Origin: Isoperla grammatica
Lineage: Eukaryota; Arthropoda; Insecta; Plecoptera; Perlodidae
Length of the DNA stretch: 64,000 bases
Reading direction: 5' to 3'
NCBI GenBank assembly: GCA_945910005.1
Contig: OX246748.1
Span: 9,029,363-9,093,362 of the forward strand
Position numbers and translations under genes: made by a program. Positions 11,568-23,129 of this stretch are shown piece by piece; the first letter of the stretch is position 1, and each line of letters begins with the position of its first letter. The notes beneath the pieces are model-generated. The model did no database searches. It saw nothing but the letters and a program-made list of their open reading frames with translations, and was not told the origin of the DNA.

Positions 11568-11573
11568 AATAAA
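11568..11573 (+). terminator. Gene B polyadenylation signal
   Basis: AATAAA lies about 137 bases past the gene B stop codon. This supports transcript ending here without a third exon. Confidence 0.7.
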
Positions 11574-11611
11574 ATATATGATACAAAAACAAAATACTAT
11601 TTTGTATTTAT

Positions 11612-11788
11612 TATTAATTTGGGTCTTACGACGCCGGGGTTTGATTGGAGGAAAGTAACTAAGTAGTTGGGCTAAAATTCAACGGAGTTAAGAGGAGGAG
11701 AGCACAAGGGGAGGACCTCATTTCGTCGCCTCTTACGACTGTCAGAGTCACCCTGGGCCAATTCTACCCCCGGCCCAGACGGGAAAAC
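11612..11788 (+). mobile_element. Interspersed element, delta type
   Basis: GGTCTTACGACGCCGGGG start, GGGGAGGACCTCATTTCGTC, then TCTTACGACTGTCAGAGTCA and CCCGGCCCAGACGGG end. It lies directly after the gene B poly(A) signal. Confidence 0.7.
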
Positions 11789-11799
11789 ATAGGGGAAGC

Positions 11800-12820
11800 A
11801 CAATGGATTATCGATTTGAACAGGTGTTCCCAGGACACTGTTCACCTAGAAGGAATACAAGTCAATTAGTGGCTTATCTTAAGCAGAAGTAAGAAGTCGC
11901 CAAGGGGTGCTGTTGCTAGGGAACGCGATATCAGTCGAGCCACCTGAAAGCAGCCCGCTACATCTTGATACCTTGACTGGAGACACCCACATCAGCTGCG
12001 TCAGGGCATCTGAGCAACCTGCCAATCCAGTCATGCAATAAGCCCTGGGTCTGGGGTGGCCGTTACCAAAACCCAACCCGCAGTAAACGGTATGTACAAA
12101 TAATTAATAATAGGCTTAGAGTGGAGTGTGGATATGCATTTTTCAGGGGGATAAACTACAAAAACCCTAATTTTCATGGGACTACATATAATCACTCACT
12201 GCAACAGCTATGTTGCCTTTGACGATGATGACGACTGTAGAATAGTAAGTCTTGGAATAAAAAATAGTAGAAATAATAATAACTTAAAAAAAACTTGTGT
12301 ACGTATTTTAATTGAAAAGCACAGGAGTTGACATTAAAAAATGGTGAGCTGTATTAAACAGTCGTCTAGTGGCTCAACCAGGGTAGTTGCCCTAGAGCCG
12401 ACACCGCCGCAAACAGAACGCAAGGTGTCAGCGGCGGAATAGCTTGAGGAATTCCGACAAAGAAAACGAGAACCAATAGATAGAACTAACCATGTAAGAG
12501 GTAGGCTAGACATCTGTTTAGTTGAGAACAGAAGTGATTTCAAGAGGCACGTAAAAGATCAGAAAAATTGGAAAATATCACTACACCCAGTATAACAGAC
12601 AAAAGACTCGAGTAGGCGCACGACGCCAGGGAAAGCCTGGTAATATCATAGACCCTCGTGGGGAAATTACAATAACAACAGACAGGATAGGGGACCGTAC
12701 AACCCCGAAAGGTTATTTTTGGCTTCTCCCAGCCTACACTACTGAATTACTGCAATGTGAGTGATAACTTTGTGTACTTCAGCGGTATCAGCCAGACAGA
12801 TAGTCTAGAATAGTCGTTTG
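11800..12820. other. Intergenic stretch, no gene seen
   Basis: Mixed-composition sequence with no repeat unit I recognise and no supported frame. Moderately GC-rich at 11890-12080 and 12360-12470. Confidence 0.35.
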
Positions 12821-12827
12821 TGTCAAA

Positions 12828-13878
12828 CGAGCTACAGCATTGGAAAGTGTCGTCTACTCAACTCCTTAAGAGCTGCAGCACTGGAAACTATCGTCTTCTC
12901 AACTCCTCAGGAGTTGCAGCACTGGAAACTATCGTCTACTCAACTCCTCAGGAGTTGCAGCACTGGAAAGTATCGTCTACTCAACTCCTCAAGAGCTGCA
13001 GCACAGGAAAGTGTCGTCTACTCAACTCCTCAAGAGCTGAAGCACTGCAAAGTGTCGTCTACTCAACTCCTTAAGAGCTGGAGCACTAAAAAGTGTCTTC
13101 TACTCAACTCCTTAAGAGCTGCAGAACAGGAAAGTGTCGTCTACTCAACTCCTCAAGAGATGCAGAACTGAAAGTGTCATCTACTCAACTCCTCAAGAGC
13201 CGCAGCACTGTAAAGTGTCGTCTACTTAACTCCTCAAGAGATGCATAACTGAAAGTGTCGTCTACTTAACTCCTCAAGAGCTACAGAACAGGAAAAAGTC
13301 ATCTACTCAACTCCTCAAGAGCTACAGAACAGGAAACAGTCGTCTCTCAACTCCTCAAGAGTTTCAGCACTGAAATGTGTCGTCTACTCAACTCCTCAAG
13401 AGCTGGAGCACTGGAAAGTGTCGTCTACTCAACTCCTCAAAAGCTGGAGCACTGGAAAGTGTCGTCTACTCAACTCCTCAAGAGCTGCATCACTGCAAAG
13501 TTTCGTCTACTCAACTTCTCAAGAGCTGCAGTACTGGCAACTGTCATCTACTTAACTCCTCAAGAGCAGTATCACAGGAAAGAGTCTTCTACTCAACTCC
13601 TCAAGAGCTGCAGAACAGGAAAATGTCGTCTACTCAACTCGTCAAGAGCTACAGAACAGGAAAGTGTAATCGACTCAACTCCTCAAGAGCTACAGAACAG
13701 GAAAGCGTCGTCTATTCAACTCCTCACGAGCTGGAGCACTGCAAAGCGTCATCTACTCCACTCCTCAAGAGCTGCAGCAAAGAAATGTGTCATCTACTCC
13801 ACTCCTCAAGAGCTGCAGCAAAGAAATGTGTCATTTACTCAACTCCTCAAGAGCTGCAGCGCTGAAAATGTGAGCCAG
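12828..13878. repeat. 41-bp minisatellite, about 25 copies
   Basis: The unit contains CTCAACTCCTCAAGAGCTGC followed by AGCACTGGAAAGTGTCGTCT and A, period 41 (starts 12857, 12898 and onward). Copies differ by point changes, with a few indels. Since 41 is not divisible by three, the long frames through it change reading each unit and are not genes. Confidence 0.9.
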
Positions 13879-14059
13879 CACCAAGGTTCCACGAAAATCG
13901 GGACAAGGATAACCTAATCCAAAATGATGCTTATAGAAAAGCGAATTGTAAAACACACCGTTTAACGAACGCAAAACATGGACAATCCCAACCAAAGGAA
14001 AGCGGCAACCCCATATTGAGCCCGGGAACTGCCGCAGCAATGCCCAAACCCGTTGAAAC

Positions 14060-14680
14060 AAAACAACCACGGTGACTACATAGAGGATTGGTTATAAAGA
14101 TGAATGACGTTGGGGGTTCATTGGCCCTTAACCCTCTAACCCCCACTTATTGGATTTCTTTATGACTACCCTTATGACTATGTGCAATGGATCTGGCAGG
14201 GCCGACGTCATGAGGATAGGGGCAAATGGGAGGACTAATTTTTAAAGGTGGATGGTGGTTGAGGGGGTGGGGGTAAGGGGAACAAAACAACACGGTGCCT
14301 ACATAGAGGATTGATTATTGATTGTTTCAAGATGTATGACATCGGGGGGTCATCGGCTTATTGGATTGCTTTTTGACTACCCTTGTGACTATGTGCAATG
14401 GATCTGGCTCGGCCGACGTCATGAGGATAGGGGCAAATGGGAGGATTCATTTTTAAAGGTGGATGGGGGTTGAGGGGGGGGGGGTAAGGGGAAGAAAACA
14501 ACACGGTGCCAACATAGAGGATTGATTATTGATTGTTTCAAGATGTCTGACGTCGGGGGGTCATCAGCTTACTGGATTGCTTTTTGACTACCCTTGTGAC
14601 TATGTGCAATGGATCTGGCTAGGCCGACGTCAAGAGGATAGGGGCAAATGGAGGACTCATTTTTGATGATTTGAGATGAT
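14060..14680 (+). repeat. 211-bp tandem repeat, three copies
   Basis: GACTATGTGCAATGGATCTG recurs at 14176, 14387 and 14598, an exact 211-bp period. Each unit includes GGCCGACGTCATGAGGATAG, a head B/delta-like segment, so the tandem seems to have captured part of an interspersed element. A 16-bp G run follows at 14761-14776. Confidence 0.85.
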
Positions 14681-14861
14681 TGATGAAGAAGATGATTCGG
14701 GACAGTGCAACACATCTTATAGGACCAATTGTCACTATTCTGGAAACGAAATAAAATGATGGGGGGGGGGGGGGGGTGAGGAGTGAATGTCTGTACCGCT
14801 GAGAGGGTGGATAGTATCTCAGGCATTAATTGTTATTGATGTTTTCATAACAGGTTCAGCC

Positions 14862-15585
14862 ATGCCGGAACAACCACAACCATCCCGGAAGAGGTCAGCT
14901 GGGCGCGCCTTCCTAGACAGTAAGCATGACGAACACATTTTACCATTGAAAAATTCATCGGATTACTAATCTCACTCAGCCAATAGTATTTCAACCGTAG
15001 CAGTATTTATACTGTATGATATCTCACATGTTCCAGAATCAATCCCAAGCTTATCCTACTCGTATCTAACTCAATTTTTTTTAACCGAGATTTTTGGATT
15101 TCTTAGAATCGTTGTGGCGCAAGTTTGAATTGATTTACTTGTAACTGTTGGTTATATATTTGATTGTTTGTATGGCAAACTAATATTATAATAAGAGGAA
15201 TACGCCTTATTTCTTTGTAATATATTTTTTTTTTATCTCTATTTGTATTTCTATTTTTGTATCTCTATGTATTTAAGTCCTATATTTTATGATATTTTTT
15301 TGTAAAGGATGTTATACGCTATATAACTGGATCATAACGCTCCTTTCTATCATTCTTCCAGGTTCTACAACGGGAAATAAATACAAATTTTATTCCCTAA
15401 CTTTACTCCCTTTACGTTACACACTCGTCATAGTTTTGTAATCTTTACTATTGAATCGGATACTGTTCTGATTAATTGAGCTTTTCACCACAATGATGTT
15501 CTTTTAGATGCAAATGAGGACCACAGTAGCAATAAAAAGGTGCGCCGGTGGCTGCAATCGTGCCGGACTCATCACGCAAATGGAG
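14862..15585 (+). CDS. Possible two-exon coding segment, unrecognised
   Basis: A candidate exon (acceptor ATAACAG at 14853) has an ATG at 14862 and ends at 14919 before GTAAGC in phase 1. A second (acceptor TTCTTTTAG at 15507) spans 15508-15585 and ends before GTAAGA. Joined, the frame stays open (MPEQPQPSRKRSAGRAFLD, then N, then ANEDHSSNKKVRRWLQSC and onward). It is basic, with no motif I recognise. A third exon could start at 15630, but that runs into a hAT-like sequence. Support is matching splice phases only. Confidence 0.22.
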
Positions 15586-15635
15586 GTAAGAACCAATCTA
15601 TCCCATCCTACTTGTATTTCATCCTCAGAGTTTAG

Positions 15636-15770
15636 ACCAGTGGTTTCCAAACGTTTTTACTCATGGACTGGCCTACAGGGTTGGTTTAGTCACTTTAAAT
15701 TAAAGTCCCCCACTGCAAATCAGTTTCATTACTGAGTGGGTAGACTCTAAATGTGAATTTATTTATTCAT
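15636..15770 (+). mobile_element. hAT-like terminal fragment
   Basis: CAGTGGTTTCCAAACG followed by TTTTTACTCATGGAC resembles the classic terminal repeat of hAT (Charlie-like) elements, from memory. The following 60 bases recur at 318-380. No second terminus is visible. Confidence 0.45.
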
Positions 15771-15924
15771 TTATTTTATTTATTTAAGTGCAGTATTTAA
15801 CGCGTGTTTCATTCATTATCTTATAGATTTATATATTATGTATCCTAGTGTATCCGTATTATCCACATTCCATATCAATGTATCCATGTATCGAAGCTTA
15901 GTCATAATTATTTGAATTCATTGG

Positions 15925-16500
15925 TGTTTTAAGACGTACTAAACTGTGAGGTAATATGACGTCAAATGGATAAAAGGAGTTTAAACACGACTAAGACGTC
16001 GGTGTTAAGGGGTGGAACGAAGAAATTGCAGATCCTGTTTTTTTGGCCTCTTTCGAATTCTAGGCAACGATCTACGATTGAAATTCTACGCCAGAAACCA
16101 CTGTACACAGTCGTAGTGACAATAACTTATACTGAAGTGAATATTGCGGCGAATCAAAAAACCGTACAGGACATAATTATGACATCGGATTTTAGATTTA
16201 TTTTTTTATTGATTAATATTGATATTTGGGCTAAACGTCTTATATTTTTGCAACTTGGCTAATCAATACGATTAGAGAGTGATAATGAAGATGAATTATT
16301 TTTTGTTAATTTACAGCATACTCGACAGCTACGGCTCATGACGTATCGGCCAAATCAAACTGAATGCTCGTCTTCGGGGTCACCTTAAAGGAAGGCACAA
16401 GGGGGAAGTAAACAGTTATTGTCGCTATTGCTACAGCTATTGTCGCTTCTTACGACTGGAAAAGTCAATCTAGGTCCAATTAATTGATTCTGAATGAAGG
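15925..16500 (+). mobile_element. Fragments of interspersed elements
   Basis: Head B at 15928-16010 (AGACGTACTAAACTGTGAGG, ATGACGTC), alpha head-only at 16205-16285, and a tail piece at 16435-16475 (TCGCTTCTTACGACTGG). No gene seen. Confidence 0.5.
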
Positions 16501-17004
16501 GGCTATTCCTGGGGGGGAGGATGGGGGACAACGAATAGACCAAATGTGTTTAACGATTTCCTTAAAGCCACGACCTTAAGGCGAATTTGATATGGATCGA
16601 TAATAAAATTTAATAAAAATGAAGAATATATTTGTATTTATAGCAGCCCACTCAATTACAAGAACTAATCTTCAGTGGGGGACGCTTAGGGAATCCTGTA
16701 ATGCCTGAATCCCTAAAAATATTTCCTGCGGAATCGGCTTGGCTCACGGCGTAGTTATTCATTTATTTATTTATTATAATTTAACCTGGTTTAGTTACAA
16801 CTGTGTGTAGACTGGATTAAACCCCCCACAGATCGGGAATAGTGAATATTATACGATTTTTATTAGTATTATTTTTTGTTGTCCTGCCGAATAAAAACTA
16901 TCAGACATCGCCCAGTTCTTGACAATGGTTATATGATTGGTAACTGCAACGACATGTCGACATGTCATTTTATTTTTTTAAAATAATTATTATGGTGGTT
17001 GAGT

Positions 17005-17241
17005 TATTATTATTCGTGGTACCGACGAACTCGACATCTTAGGCCATATGGCGTCTTCCGAATCAGGTCCATCTATATCGCGGGAGTCGTCATAGGGGAG
17101 TCCAGCAAGGGAGGGCAGGGCCAAGTGGGAGGAGAAATCTTCAGTGGGACAGTGAGGCCCGGGGGAAGGAACAAGGTTTCCTTTCGTGGCCTCTTACGAC
17201 TAGCAGAGTCACTCAGGGCCTATTCTTCCCCGGGCCCAGTC
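17005..17241 (+). mobile_element. Interspersed element, gamma type, full length
   Basis: Head B (CATATGGCGTCTTCCGAATC), middle (GGGGAGTCCAGCAAGGGAGG) and tail (CTCTTACGACTAGCAGAGTC, TTCCCCGGGCCCAG). A delta-like fragment follows at 17395-17480. Confidence 0.75.
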
Positions 17242-17499
17242 CACGAAACCAAATTCTTTGGAAGAGTTCGAGGTATAAGTGGAGGGGTGTAGATTGGAGG
17301 ACGTTTTTGGAGGCAGAGGGAATGAGAGTGAGAAGATACAGGCACGAACAGGATCGCTCTATGCGAATACCAGTCACCACTAAAAGTAAGCGACCACCAC
17401 CAGGCCGAGGACTCGAAAGTAGGGTTAAGGAGGAGAAAGTGGAAGGGAGGTCCTCATTTCCTCCCAACTACAATTGTCAGTTTCAAATATTTATACACT

Positions 17500-18180
17500 T
17501 TTAATACACAATCTATTTCAGACACACAAATAGATTCGAAAACGAAAAATACTGACTAGACCACAGCTGCATAGCACTAAGCCAACTAACCAAGCTGCAC
17601 AGCTTAACTGAAACAACTGAAATCCTAACTTTAACCATGCTTGAACCATGAAGACATCATAAGAGCGACACAAACAAAATACTGAAAAGAAATAACACGA
17701 ACAAAACAAAGTTGTGTACTGCAAATTTTTCTTTATGACAATGATTTTATGTTATTAGCAATCAATCAATAATGAGTCAAAACGGGAATTCTTAGGACAG
17801 GACATGTGATCGTGGGCCACGTACTATGATTATTTCCTGTACGATCATGAATAAGTGATCTACGTCTCAAAAACAGTGGCGAGGTTCTTTGGAAATGGTA
17901 CAATATAATTTCATATTTTGACATTTTTATATGAATCAATTACTAAATAACTGATGAAGCGGAGTGGTTACTAGCTATGTGTAGTGCAAGCAAACTTTAA
18001 ATATAAGGATTGATTTCCAAGTTTGATGGTCTATTATCGGAAACTCAGGACGTCAATTAAGACAACATATGTACTAGGCAAATTAAGTATAAATGAAGAT
18101 GATGATTAATAGGGCTTAACGTCTCATATTTATGCAACGATGGCTACACCTTTGAAAGTATGTTTGAAATTATTCTAGTA
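17500..18180. other. Intergenic stretch B-C, no gene seen
   Basis: AT-rich, with a beta head-only fragment at 18108-18158 (GGGCTTAACGTCTCATATTT) just beyond the gene C 3' end. Confidence 0.4.
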
Positions 18181-18188
18181 ACAAGATA

Positions 18189-18194
18189 TTTATT
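18189..18194 (-). terminator. Gene C polyadenylation signal
   Basis: Minus-strand AATAAA (TTTATT on plus) lies about 48 bases beyond the gene C stop codon. Confidence 0.7.
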
Positions 18195-18241
18195 GGCTTT
18201 TCATGGTTTACAAACTATTACAATAGGAGGTAGATCCTTTC

Positions 18242-20927
18242 TTAATATTGTCCTTCGTGACCATAGCGCTGGGAATGGTGGGCGTGTCCACTCTTCTTGA
18301 CCTCCGAGTTGAAGCCGTTGTGTTTGTCAGCTGTGTAATCAACTGTCCTGGTAGTACCATCAGGCTCCACCAGGCTGTAGCTGCCCTTGACTACGTCACC
18401 GTCTCGTGTCTCCCATTGGTTCTTGATGTCGTGGGTGTGGAGGTCGTGGACGGCGTAGTCGAAGTGGTACTTGGGGTGAGCCTGTTTGTGGAAATCAATA
18501 GTTTTTTTTACGAAGCATAACTACATAATACTAAAAGTGAGACAGGGGGACATATGGACGGGAACTCCTTTCGTCCCCTCTTACGACTAGCATGGTCACT
18601 CGGATGATAGCAGCAAACAGTAGTAACAATTATCATAATTATTTATAAATTGAATTATAGGCACCGGATCTCAACACATCTTAAGGGTCGACATAAAGAA
18701 TCCAGTTGAGGGGTGGGGGCGTTTGGGTGGAGAAGGGGGCGGGATTGACTGTGTATAAGACGTTGCAAAAACGTTGATTACGATGAATGTGAACTCGCAT
18801 ATGATATGTAAGCAGTGGCATGATTAGAAATATTTATAATGCCATGGTTACTGATGAAGGTACCTCTAGGGAGAACCGGCCTATGAGGACCAATATAAAT
18901 AGGGGATATTAACGATTGGTTTCTACGGCTTTCTCAGGTGGTAACTACAGTCCATTACATAACATGTCGTATATACTATAACTTTATTGTCATTGTTGTT
19001 ATTAGTATTAATATTTATATGTTCATTACTATTTTTGTTCAGTTTGACAATGTTTTGATGTAATTATTTGGTGTTAGCGACGTACTCTAAAACATGGCAT
19101 ATGACTACCTAGGGGTAGTCAAGTAAGGGAGGGCAGGGCCTAGTGGGAGTAATCTTAGCGATAGAATATCAGGGGTTGATTAGAGGAAACTGACAAGTGG
19201 AAGGACGAGTCAGTGAGTGGTACTTCGTTCTCTTCTCGCCTAGTGTGATCCATGACTGGGCCAAATGCTACCCCACGCCCAGCCGGGTTACAACTACAAG
19301 TTGCATTGATTCATGGATTTTCGGGTCATTCGCGCCTCAAGACGGACATAGGAAACAAAATAAAATGTAACCCATTAGTTTTGATGAAGTAATGTAACTT
19401 AGAGAATTGAGACAGGCATCTTAAAATAAATGTATCAATAAAAAGTGAAATGGTCACTGGCACATTACCAAAGTCGTCATAAATTGGGACAGAAATAAGC
19501 AGCAAATAAGTTTTCTACACATTATTAGGATATTAGGAGTAGAAATAACGAGCATCTAAAGTCGATTAATTAGATTAGCTTGGGTTCTAAAAAGTTAAAA
19601 ATTTATTTACACCTGGCATTATACTAAAACACACTTTCGATGGATAAACCCAAGATTTACTGTAAAATATAGCAACTGAAAAGAGAAAAATCGAAAATAT
19701 ATTATCAGACTCAATTGCTGATATTGCAATACAACGTATCGACATTTTTGTAATTCACAAACATGTTAAATAGCGATTTCGCCTTCCGTATTTTATTATT
19801 ATTTATATTATTGTTGTTTTACGAGGTATTCGGTAGCTAGGACATATTAATTTGACTATCACAAATCGCCGGCGGTATCATAAGAGGAAACAAACATATG
19901 TTGGTGGATGTTTCTGTATACGCGAGGAGGATGGGGTTCGTGGAGGTGTACATTGCGGTCAGGTAGCAAAGAGGGCAAGTACGAATATGAAAACGAAGAT
20001 TGATCTTCGATTATTTGTTGTATAGCGACGTACTCGACAAGAATGTAGACTAACGTCGGCGGGTGATTTGAGGCAAGGGACAAGTAGGAGGGCCCAAATT
20101 CAAATGACTTTAATCGAAATACCCTGAGCCAAATTCTACCCCTGGGCCAGACGGTGAAAAATATATCAGAAAAAAGCTAATTGAAAGCCTAATTTTGGCA
20201 CTGACACTTATTCCATTATTAAACAGACAATCCACGTACGTAATGTTCCGGTTCGTGTTCGTGATGGTCCTGGGTTTGACCCTCGTTGCCGTGACCTTCA
20301 TGGTGACCTTCATGGTGGACGATACTGCTGTAGCTGGTGGCCCCGTGGCCTTCTGGGTAGGCGGCGACACACGCAGCTAGCGCCACCAGGGCGAGAGCGG
20401 GGATCATCTGAAGCAGTCATCCTTGATTATATGTTGATTGTTTATTGTTTATTAGTTGTTAAACGACCTACTCCAAAGCTAAGGTCATGTCTTCCGAATC
20501 AGATAAGGGGAGTCCATCAAAGTCGTATCAGGGCCGAATGTTAAGGGGGGGGGGGGGGTTAACAAGGGTACGGGGCAGGGGGGGGGGGGGTAGTGGTGCA
20601 GGGTCAAGTTTAAGCATTGATCATATCATGGTAGCTGTAACATTCACAGAAGCGAGTGCCGGGTACATCTGAAACAGTCATCATTGTTGTTGTAGTGATG
20701 TTGGACGAGTTAATCGGCCGTTAGTTCATCTAACGATAGTTTACTGCGGTAATGATAATAAAATAAACACAGAGGAGAAATCTTCAATTACATAATGAGT
20801 TCCCTGGTAAAACCAAATAATTATATAACAATATCTATTATAATTAATTAAAATAATAGGTTATTTACGTCACGTTAACTCATATAATGAAAATTCTAGA
20901 GACATTTACACTTACCGTAAACTGCAT
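18242..20927 (-). CDS. Gene C: RR-2 cuticular protein (three exons, minus strand)
   Basis: Model complement(join(18242..18481, 20240..20407, 20916..20927)), 139 aa. An equivalent exon 1 exists at 24790..24801. Exon 1 encodes MQFT, then GTAAGT. Exon 2 follows GCTTCAG and encodes [16 protein letters not shown] plus a His-rich linker ([14 protein letters not shown], then [10 protein letters not shown]) to a GTACGT donor. Exon 3 follows CACAAACAG and encodes [37 protein letters not shown] and [15 protein letters not shown], ending [12 protein letters not shown]. It is the same 240-nt RR-2 exon as in A and D, and all phases are 0. It should be a secreted chitin-binding cuticle protein. Compared with A, the usual HTGD has become HTHD, as in D. 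Which exon 1 is used is open: the proximal promoter has a damaged TATA box, while the distal one is intact. Confidence 0.85.
18500..20235. other. Gene C intron 2 content
   Basis: Contains a tail fragment at 18545-18605, a gamma/delta composite at 19062-19290 (GTTAGCGACGTACTCTAAAA, GGAGGGCAGGGCC, CCACGCCCAGCCGGG), and a CATTCGCGCCTCAAGA word (19327) shared with 36.9 and 57.15 kb. A delta copy lies at 20013-20155. All are plus oriented, antisense to the gene. Confidence 0.55.
20440..20590 (+). mobile_element. Gamma-type element with two G runs, in gene C intron 1
   Basis: Head B (GTCATGTCTTCCGAATCAG) and a shortened middle, then G runs of 14 (20545-20558) and 13 (20578-20590). No tail. Confidence 0.6.
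20629..20668 (-). pseudogene. Decayed duplicate of cuticular exon 2
   Basis: On the minus strand GATGACTGTTTCAG precedes ATGTACCCGGCACTCGCTTC. This matches the gene C exon 2 acceptor and start (GATGACTGCTTCAG, then ATGATCCCCGCTCTCGCC). The frame soon drifts and stops after 15 codons. Together with the TATA-less exon 1a it looks like the remains of a dead tandem paralog lying in gene C intron 1. Confidence 0.55.
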
Positions 20928-21480
20928 GTTTGCTCGTGGGAGATGTTAGCTTGAAAGTCTACTGATTGTGACTGATAATTTGATGCCACACTGCAAGCAT
21001 TAATTTTACCAGACAGTGAAGTAAATAACCATAATAATAATAATAGCCATAATAATTATGATCGATGCAAAAATAAGGAATTTCTGTGTTAGTAGTTAAT
21101 AATTTCCTTATTGTGTACTTAATTCGGATTCTTTAAATGTTTTTAGGTAATTAGTGGGCGCATTCATAATGAAATGGTAACTGATTCCTTGTTATATAGA
21201 CTTGTTGTTTGTATAGAATACAAAAATTTGTATTTTTAGTTATTATTTGGTGTATTATAATTTATAACGTACTCGACAGCTGTGAGGTGTATCAAGGAAG
21301 TACCATAAAATTATGGAATAATTAAATGAAATCATTTATGATTTCGTGAATAAAAATAAATGTAAATTAATTTCCGTTACTGTTAATGTTGACTAACATT
21401 TTATTATTAGATTGTAATTATCTGTTGCAAATAAAAACTTAATAATACTAATAATAACAAGGACACATTTTTACTGCCCG
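20796..21480. repeat. Duplicated promoter block, proximal copy
   Basis: About 690 bp matching 24662-25370 with small indels, from ATGAGTTCCCTGGTAAAACC to GGACACATTTTTACTGCCC. It carries gene C exon 1a. A tail fragment of an interspersed element adjoins at 21475-21545. Confidence 0.85.
20916..21012 (-). promoter_or_regulatory. Gene C proximal promoter and exon 1a
   Basis: On the minus strand, initiator TCAGTC lies at 20975..20970. The leader ends ACATG, and the exon ATGCAGTTTACG is followed by GTAAGT. At the TATA position the sequence reads GTAAAATTAATGC rather than the TATATAATGC seen at 24.87 kb and 1.03 kb. It lies within a duplicated block of about 690 bp and is probably weak or dead. Confidence 0.6.
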
Positions 21481-22002
21481 TCATGGCTTTCAGTGGGATG
21501 AAAGGGACAGGGTCTCCTTTTGTCGCCCCTACGACTAGCGGAGAAAATGCATGGGCTCTGGCAAATAACTTTTTCGAAGTTTCGGCCACGGAATGTGGCC
21601 CAGCCGCGGGTCACTGTCTTGAGGTCGATATCTTAGCATAGTTTTAACAGCGTATTTATCGACGAGGAATGCCGAAGACCCGCCGACCCAACTTACGTTG
21701 AAAACAGACTCGTCGAAACATATTAATATTGTTATTATTCTTATCATTTATTTCGGATGGTTGTAAAATGGCTGACCGATTGGTCTCATATGCTAACCTC
21801 TCAAGATATGAAGATGGGCAATATAACAGTGCAACAAATTTAACCCCAGGTACAGAAAAACAGGTACAGAATGATTTCACATTATTTATTGTTTACGGAC
21901 TGAGCAGCAAGATCACAATATGATGCCGGCACCAGGTTACCTTAACTACTTGTCACTATTTTATTACAACGCCAAACTGGTAACATGAACTATTACCTTT
22001 GA

Positions 22003-22296
22003 TTGATTAATGGGGTTTAACGTCTCATATTTGTGCAACAATGGCTAATCGAGACGATGAGCGGGTGATAATGAAGATGAGAAAGATGATGATGAAGAAT
22101 AAAGCCACATCCGAATCAGATCCATTGTACGTCGCGTGGGTCGTCATATGGGAGTCCAGCAAGGTAGGGCAGGGCCAAGTGGAAGGAGAAATATTCAGTG
22201 GGACAGTGGGCGGGAAAGGGACAGGGTCTCCTTTTGTCGCTTCTTACGACTAGCAGAGTCACTCTGAGCCTTTTCTACCCCGGGCCGAGACGGGTC
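22003..22296 (+). mobile_element. Interspersed element, beta type, full length
   Basis: GATTGATTAATGGGGTTTAA start, GGCTAATCGAGACGATGAGC, middle (CGTCGCGTGGGTCGTCATAT, GGGAGTCCAGCAAGGTAGGG) and tail (TTCTTACGACTAGCAGAGTC, CTACCCCGGGCCGAGACGGG). Almost identical to 42440-42727. Confidence 0.82.
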
Positions 22297-22494
22297 GACT
22301 ATTATGAACTATTACCAGTTTAAATTTAAGACTAGGTTGAGATACATAGGAGGATCGGTGGAGGATCAGTGGATATCTAACCACCGAAATTCCTAGAGTT
22401 TACTATCTACGTAAAAGGACACAAAAACTTGACGAAGGGGAAGCGGGCTGGCGGACTTTTCTTCGATGAGGACGATGTCCCAACTTTTTTAATG

Positions 22495-22882
22495 ATTGAT
22501 TGATTAATGGGGCTTAACGTCTCATATTTGTACAACAATGGCTAATCGAGACGATGAGCGGTTGATAATGAAGATGAGAAAGATGATAATGAAGAATAAA
22601 GCCACTTCTGAATCAGATCCATTGTACGTTGCGTGGGTCGTCATACGGGAGTCCAGCAAGGGAGGGCAGGGCCAAATGGGGGGAGAAATATTCAATGGGA
22701 CAGTGGGGGGGAAAGGGGGTTGGGGTGTGGACTGCACTTCGTCTGACTTCATGACTTCTCCTCCTCGACCAGTCCGGCTTGGGTGGCCCTACCAGAAGCA
22801 TACGCTTCCGCCGGCATTGCTCTCGGGATCAACAAAGCACACAAACCTTCTCACCACGATAAGGTAGCAGTCCCTGGGCAGG
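22495..22882 (+). mobile_element. Chimeric element: beta head and middle with alpha tail
   Basis: Begins as beta (TTAATGGGGCTTAACGTCTC) through AGTGGGGGGGAAAGGGGG. It switches there to alpha (TTGGGGTGTGGACTGCACTT) and ends CCTACCAGAAGCATACGCTT to CCCTGGGCAGG. The switch falls in a G-rich stretch common to both. Confidence 0.78.
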
Positions 22883-23129
22883 TTTTAAAGTTAGTGGTCA
22901 CAGATAATGTGAACACAAATAAAATACTTGTACGTTACTTACCTTTTGCTAGGAGATTGAATAAGAACTTTCATTGTGTTACAGATATTACAACATCCGG
23001 AACAGGATGTTCGGGAGAGAGGCTCAGGAAGACAAATATACCTTTTGACACTACAAGGCAAACCCGACGTTATGACTTCCCAACACGTGTCTTGAATCTT
23101 CTACAAAATTTTGGGGAAATCGTACACTT

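Noticed and set aside
12818..13917. Overlapping long frames rich in STQLLKSC repeats
   Set aside because: Produced by the 41-bp minisatellite, open in more than one frame, with no start context or conservation.
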